Shown piece after piece: positions 1 to 6,200 of a stretch of 8,438 bases of DNA (positions are counted from its first letter, which is position 1; the number at the start of each line of letters is the position of its first letter). A program made the translations under genes and the position numbers. Location of the stretch: positions 1 to 8,438 of the forward strand of contig CAJTRW010000030.1 of assembly GCA_910578765.1 (NCBI GenBank), written 5' to 3'. The notes beneath the pieces are model-generated. The model was not told the origin of the DNA. It did not search any database and was given only the letters and a program-made list of their open reading frames with translations. The stretch comes from an uncultured Christensenella sp. (lineage in GTDB: Bacteria > Bacillota > Clostridia > Christensenellales > Borkfalkiaceae).

Positions 1-112
1 AAGCCTTCTCCCGTGGGAGAAGGTGTCGCGTAAGCGACGGATGAGGGGCAGGGTAAATTATTCCCCTCATCAGTCCGCAAAGCGGACAGCTTCCCCCCGA
101 GGGGAAGCCTTG
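1..112. repeat. Composite inverted-repeat element made of several hairpins
   Basis: Local hairpins follow one another. CCTTCTCC/GGAGAAGG (4-11/16-23) has a CGTG loop. GTCGC/GCGAC (25-29/34-38) has a GTAA loop. GATGAGGGG/CCCCTCATC (40-48/63-71) encloses a 14-base loop. GTCCGC/GCGGAC (73-78/82-87) has an AAA loop. GCTTCCCC/GGGGAAGC (89-96/101-108) has a CCGA loop. Read as its reverse complement, the right arm (63-112) aligns with the left arm (1-48), so the whole is an imperfect inverted repeat centred near 55. The arms differ mostly by changes that keep each local hairpin paired. It resembles dispersed intergenic repeats (MITE- or REP-like) of gut Clostridia; that resemblance is from memory. 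No transposase is present. The element may extend left of the window. No U-run follows any stem, so it is not a standard terminator. Confidence 0.75.
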
Positions 113-123
113 AAACGGCAACA

Positions 124-165
124 CGCAAAGCGGACAGCTTCCCCCCAAAGGGGAAGCCTTGAAAC
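124..165. repeat. Second, shortened copy of the right-arm repeat
   Basis: This is a direct repeat of 76-116. The block CGCAAAGCGGACAGC, the GCTTCCCC/GGGGAAGC stem (137-144/150-157) and the trailing CTTGAAAC all recur. It differs only in the hairpin loop, CCAAA here against CCGA in the first copy. It lacks the CCCCTCATCAGTC part and the first half of the GTCCGC/GCGGAC stem, so only the terminal hairpin is complete. Two copies side by side suggest local duplication or nested insertion of the same repeat family. Confidence 0.75.
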
Positions 166-185
166 AACAAACAGTAAAATACTAT
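159..185 (+). promoter_or_regulatory. Weak candidate promoter for the giant gene
   Basis: TTGAAA (159-164) resembles a -35 box (5 of 6 bases). TACTAT (180-185) is a poor -10 match (4 of 6) at a short 15-base spacing. TAAAAT (175-180) is a better -10 match but lies too close. If real, the -35 box would be supplied by the conserved CTTGAAAC end of the repeat. From 166 to 226 the leader is A/C-rich with no hairpin seen. The evidence is weak, and transcription could also start upstream of the window. Confidence 0.18.
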
Positions 186-226
186 CACATTAAAACAAAA
201 CACAAAAAACAAATGCAAAACAGGAC

Positions 227-232
227 AAGGAG
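227..232 (+). promoter_or_regulatory. Ribosome-binding site AAGGAG deciding the start of the giant gene
   Basis: AAGGAG ends 3 bases before an ATG at 236 and 9 bases before a second in-frame ATG at 242. The nine-base spacing is in the normal range and three is unusually tight, so 242 is the preferred start. The alternative adds only Met-His. Confidence 0.8.
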
Positions 233-241
233 TAAATGCAT

Positions 242-3200
242 ATGAAAAAACGGTCGGGGATAAGGAAGTTTACGCTTATAACGGCGATATCCGTTTTGCT
301 TATCTGCCTTACGGGCGCGTTTATCGCGCTCGGCATAAACCGCGCTTTCGATAAGGGCGGCTTAGGCGGCGTTTCGGGCGGGTCGCAAAACGATAAATAC
401 GCGGCGGCAGACGCGCCGTCGCTTCCCTCTACGGAGGAATACGAAAAAATCTTCGTTTTAAAGGCAGGCATGACCAATGCGGAAAAGGCGGCTTTATGGG
501 ATAAGGCCGTTGCCGTAACGACGGGCAAAGTCCTTTTTGTTATGGAGGACGACTGGGTTGCCGACAATACGGGCATACACGACTTCGGCACGACCACTGC
601 GGTTGATAGCGAAGGTGTCCACTTAGGTTCGCTTCTTGTACCCGCGGGCGTCGATATGACGCTGGACATGCGCGGTCATAAGTTAGACAGGCAGCTTACC
701 GACTGGCTTACGGGCAACGACAACTGGCAGGGCGAGGTTATAAAAGTAAAGGGTAAGCTTACCCTTACGGGCAACGGCGTAATTACCGGCGGCTATAACG
801 ACGCGCAAGGCGGCGGCATAAACATAACTGCAAGCGGCACGTTGACAATGTACAGCGGCACCATTAAGGGCAATACCGCGGCTTACGGCGGCGGAATAGG
901 ACTTAGCAACGGCGCTACGGTTATAATGTACGGCGGTCTTATAACGGAAAATATTGCCGACGATACTTGTGACATTTCAATGGGCGGCGGCGTTTCACTG
1001 GCAAACGGCGCGGTTTTCGAAATGTACGGCGGACAGATAAGCAAAAACACGTCACGCCAGGGCGGCGGCGTTGCTATAAGGGCGCCTATCTCTCCTTATA
1101 CAAATAACGTCAATAATATTGTCGACCCCGGTACCGGCGACCCGTCTACGTTTAAAATGTACGGCGGTATAATCGGCGGCGACACCGCGGCGGACGGCAA
1201 CGTTACAACGGCTGTAAGCAGCGCAAACGTAAATAACGGCGCGGGCGGCGGCACCGGCGTATTGGCTATGATGCGCAGCAAGTTCGAAATGTACGGCGGC
1301 AAAATAAGCAACAATAAAGCTAACGGTACTTATCAGGGCAGCGGCGTAAAAGCTACAATAGGCTCCTCATTTACAATGAACGGCGGCACAATTTCCTCCA
1401 ACGTGAATGCTTACTGCGGCGGCGGCGGCGTTTTGATTGCAAATAATTCCAAATTTGTATTATTAGACGGCATAATAGAAAACAACAGAGCAGACGTTCC
1501 CGCCGCCAGCGGCGACAGTTGTTCGGGCGGCGGCATCAATATAAATACTTCGGACTGCACCTTCGAAATGTACGGCGGTATTATACGGGGCAACTATGCC
1601 AACGGATACGGCGGCGGTATTGCGTTCCCGCAGACTTCATATACGGCTTATCCTTATTTCGAGGACGGTATTATAACCGGCAACACTACCGAGCTTATGG
1701 GCGGCGGCATATATACCGCCGGATTCAGTACGACGTCCTCGCCTGTAAAAGTTTTAAACCTTTCCGGACCTTTAATCTGCGCGGGCAACTTTGTAAAGGA
1801 CGGCGCAAATTACGATTATGAAAATAACCTCCATTTGCGTCGCGGTGCAAAAATAGGTCTTGTAAGATACGACACTTCTTACACGGGTGCAAGGCTTTAT
1901 AAGGACGGCAGGGCGGCTAATATAGGTATTACATACGGCGGTAAAGTCGACGTTACGGCACAGTCGAATAACGGTACAAATATAAGCAAATTATGGTATT
2001 TTACCATGGGGCAGGTTCCCGATAATTCGTCCGCATATTTCTTCTATGATGAGGAAGGTTACTATATTAACCATCAGATTAATCTGACCGGCTCTGTCGC
2101 GGGTTATAACAGGTTGCCGTATATCGCTAAATACCCCGACGCTCCCAATGCCAATCAAGCGAAGTGGGAAATAAACACGGAAGTTAAATGGGAGTACCAG
2201 CTTGACGGCGGTCCGGACTGGATACCCGCAAACTCTAACGGGGAAGTGCGCGTGTACGACGGCAAGGCGGTTACAAACGTAAGGTGTACGCATACATATA
2301 CGCATGACGGCACCGTCACGGTTTACGAGTTCGGCGACGCCAACAATAAAATATTCTACGGCTTCGACGGGTTTGATACCAACACTGGTTTCAACAGCAC
2401 AAACGAAACTTGGCCCGCAGGCGGCATTAAGGACGTGGGCGAATACTCGTTCACGGTAGACACGACAAACGCGGGGTTTGCTTATAGCTGGCTGAGAAAC
2501 ATGTTCCTGCGCATAAAAATAGTGCCCGCTGACGTTACGGTGGATTTGGGCAGCTATTCCGGCAGGGTCTACGGCGAAGCGTTTAAGTACGACAACGTTA
2601 CCTTGAACGGCGGCGCGCCGCTGACGGAAGCTGAAATATCCGCTTTGGGCGTGCAGATAAACAAGCCCTACGGTACGGGCGTCGGCACGTATGACGTGGT
2701 AGGCTCAGTAAACAAAACCAATCACGACAAAAATTACAATATAAGCTTTATAAACGGCACTTACGAGGTTGTTGCCCGCGACGTTTACGTCATTATAAAT
2801 AATGACTCGGCGGCATACGGCAAGACCAAGGACATGAACACGGAAATAGAGACCAAGCTTAACACAACGCCCGTCACCGAAAACGGCAAACAGCGTTACG
2901 AGGGCGGTTGGCGTTACGGCAAACAGCCCGACGGGTCTGACTCTCTCATTTTCCACCCCGACGATTTGACTACAAGCAAATCGCCCTTTAAGCTGATAAG
3001 CCAGCAGATTAAGGACGCGGAGAAGGCTTCTTCAAGCGGATACGCGCCCGTCGTTTACGACAACACCGCAGGCGCGGAGGACTTGTCCACGCAGACGGGT
3101 AAGCCCGTTGCAGGCTATAACATCATAGCCGACGAGGACAGCTTAAACGTAAACTACGATATTCATTTTATTCACTGGAACGACGACCCCGACTCTACGG

Positions 3201-6200
3201 ATTTGGGTACGGCGGACACAACCAAGTCCTACGGTACGTTTACCGTAAAGGAAGCGGAAATAACGGTTAAAAAATCTACCGTAACGAACGACTATTCGGA
3301 AACGATAGCGTTCAAGGACTTGCCTGCGGCAGGTAAAAAGGTAGAGCTTCCCCATGCCAACGTCACCATAAAGGGCGACCAGAGCGCGACGGCTGTTTAT
3401 ACTTATCTTGAAAAACCCGACACCACCAAGCCCGAAAACAAGGATTGGGTAGCGCCCGACGGCACAAACTTCTTTGACGCGAAGTACAGCTGGGCGGCGG
3501 AGTCCTCCATGCAGGCTAAAAAGACTGCGGGAACGTACGTCGTATACTTCAAAATAAGCGTGCCCAACCACGCGGTTAAAATTCAGGTATGGACGCTAAG
3601 CATAACCGCCGCCGACCTTATGTATAAATTCAAGGCGGAATCGGTCATGACCGTTGACGGCGTAGAAACGCGCACGGAGCTTACGGACACACCTATTGAA
3701 AGCGAGTACGAGAAGAACACTGTAATAGAAATTTCCGCATTAAAGACGGACGGCTCTGCGTTGCCCTCCGACGCAAAGTATAAGGTTTATTACCTCAGTA
3801 CCGACGCGGACGGCAAGCACGGCAAGTGGGACGCGGCTGTCGACCAGAACCCTGCGGACGCGGACGATAAAATTTCGATAGTAGACGCGAACAAGCACAA
3901 GGATTACGGTACGACGGAAAAACCCGTCAACGCGGGCGAATACAAGGCTACGCTTGTTACCGACCCGGGCGGCAATTACACGCTTAAAAACGACGAAGGC
4001 AGTAACGTAAAAACCTTTACGATAACAAAGCAGCAGGTTGCCGCGCCGAAGGATTCGCATACAAACGCGCTTATCTACACGGCAAAGGAGCAAAGCTTTA
4101 CGCTCGGCGGCTTCGACGACGAAATTTTAAGTCTGGAATCGTACGAGGATAAGGACAAAACCGCCATTACGCCCGACAGCGACTTTACGGAAGCCAACGG
4201 CTGGAAGCTTAAAGCTACCAAAGCGGGCGCGTATACGGCGAAATTCAAGCTTAAAGACACGACAAACTACAAATGGGCCGACGAGGGCGACGACGCTGTC
4301 GACACCTCCAAGCTTGACGGCGACGGCGTTTTAAGCGTAACGCTTACGATAGAGCGCGCGCCCGTAAAGGCGACCTTCACCGCGCCCGACCCGTCGGCTA
4401 CGCTTCCTTGGAACTGGCGCCCCGGCGACTTCCCCTCGACTGACGGCGGAACCGATAAATACATAACCTTTGCGATTGACCCTTCCTGCATAATGGAAGA
4501 TAAGGACGGCACAAAGGACAATATTACGGTAACCCTTTACTGGACGGAGCAGCCGGAATCCGGTCAGGCGGCGAAAAAGAAAACCGAGCACCGCGAGGTT
4601 GACGGAACGACAAATCTTCACAAGCTGGATATTTCTTCGTTCACAAAAGGAACTTATTACGTTTATTTAGAGCTGGAAAGCGACAAAATAAACGCGGCTA
4701 ACGCCAACTATATTATCGAAGTCGACAGCGTAAGCAAGCTGCCTACGGACAAATACAGTAAGACAAATCCCCCCTCGGACGCGCAGGCAAAGCAGAAGTT
4801 CGAAGTCGGCGACGGAACGGTCAATATTTCCGGCATGAAGTGGACGTATACCTACCTGCATGAAGGAACCGAAGTTCCCGCAAAGGAATATATCAAAAAC
4901 GCGCCCAACGCGGACGACAACACAAAGCTTGTCTATACGCCGATTACGGCAACGACGGCAAGGGAATACATTCTGAAAATAAACGAAAGCTCTTCCGAAG
5001 GCTTCCCCGCAACTTATCTCGAAATAGATAAACAGGCTGGCGGCGGACATCCGGTTGCGGCGGTTTCCTCCGCGATAACCGTCAAGGGCTATACGTTTAT
5101 TGACGGAACGGGTTATACGCAGTTCAAATATACTGACGCAGGCACGTACAAGACGGTTGTTCTTCTTAAAATAAAGGACGGCAATACGGAAACCAAGTTC
5201 GAAAACAAGACGGGTAAGGGCTATACGTATATAGACGATACGCACGCCTTTGCGGAATTCGAATGGGCGATAGAAAAGTTTACGGTAAAACCCGCGGATT
5301 ATCTCGGCAAAGGACTCGAATACGGTTACCGCGTGGAAGATATAATCACGCAGACCAAGTCGGATTTCGCCGCATTTAAGAAAGCAAACGACGGCACCGA
5401 CGAGAACCCCGTATATGTCTACGAGGTTGACGTTCAGGGCGGGAATATGATTATCCCCGAAGTACAGCTTCCCGACGCAATGGATATTGCACCGTTCGAT
5501 CTGACCGCCGTGCTCGACCCGCAGAACCCTACCGGCGACGGCATGGGCGCAAAGAGAGTTACAAAGGTAACGGAAGACGGCAAAACCCTTACGACAACCT
5601 TCACGTACAAAATAAAGGACGCAGTCAAAGCCAATTATCAGCTTGCGACCTCGCCGGACGACAAAATCGTAATTATCTGGCGCGTAACGGTTGCTACGCT
5701 TTCTACAAGCGGCTGGGATACCTCCGGCGAGTCGACTTTAACCGGCGAAGTTCTGGATAAAGACGGCAACAAGATAATAGTTACCCTTCCCACGCCAGTC
5801 ATCACCAGCGACGACGACAAGGATATTGCGGAAAAGGTAGAGTACGTATATATCTGGGATAAGGGAGACGGCAGCACCCCCGTTGAATACAAGGGCTTGC
5901 AGGGTCTTTACGACCTGAACGAGGAAGCAAACGCGCTCAACGGTGGCGCGGGCGGACTTCTCGGCGGCACGGTAAAAGTAGTTGTAAAAGCCAAGGACGG
6001 CTATAAACTTGACAGCTCGCTTCCCGAAAGCGATTTCGAGCAGGAAATAGAAATAGGCGACACCAAGACGCGCGTTTCGGTTACTGTTAATCCCGACGCG
6101 TTCGGCGGAGTTTACAAAAACGTTTCTGCGGAATTAACGGTTAAACAGCTTAATCCCGACGGCACGACAGACGTTCTTAATCCCGCGCTGTACAAGCGTT

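Noticed and set aside
1..165. The upstream repeats as a CRISPR array
   Set aside because: There are only two direct copies with a 7-base gap, internal hairpins dominate, and there are no regular spacers or cas genes.
213..245. A 10-codon upstream frame (ATG 213 to TGA 243-245) whose stop overlaps the ATG at 242 as ATGA
   Set aside because: The ATGA overlap looks like translational coupling, but the upstream ATG has no ribosome-binding site and the peptide would contain the main gene's ribosome-binding site. It is most likely chance.
302..316. Cysteine at residue 22 in the N-terminal hydrophobic segment as a lipoprotein lipobox
   Set aside because: The preceding residues are L-L-I; the position just before the cysteine must be Gly, Ala or Ser, so this is not a lipobox.
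190..669. Minus-strand open frame over the start of the giant gene
   Set aside because: It is antisense to a well-supported coding start with its own ribosome-binding site, and shows no domain features.
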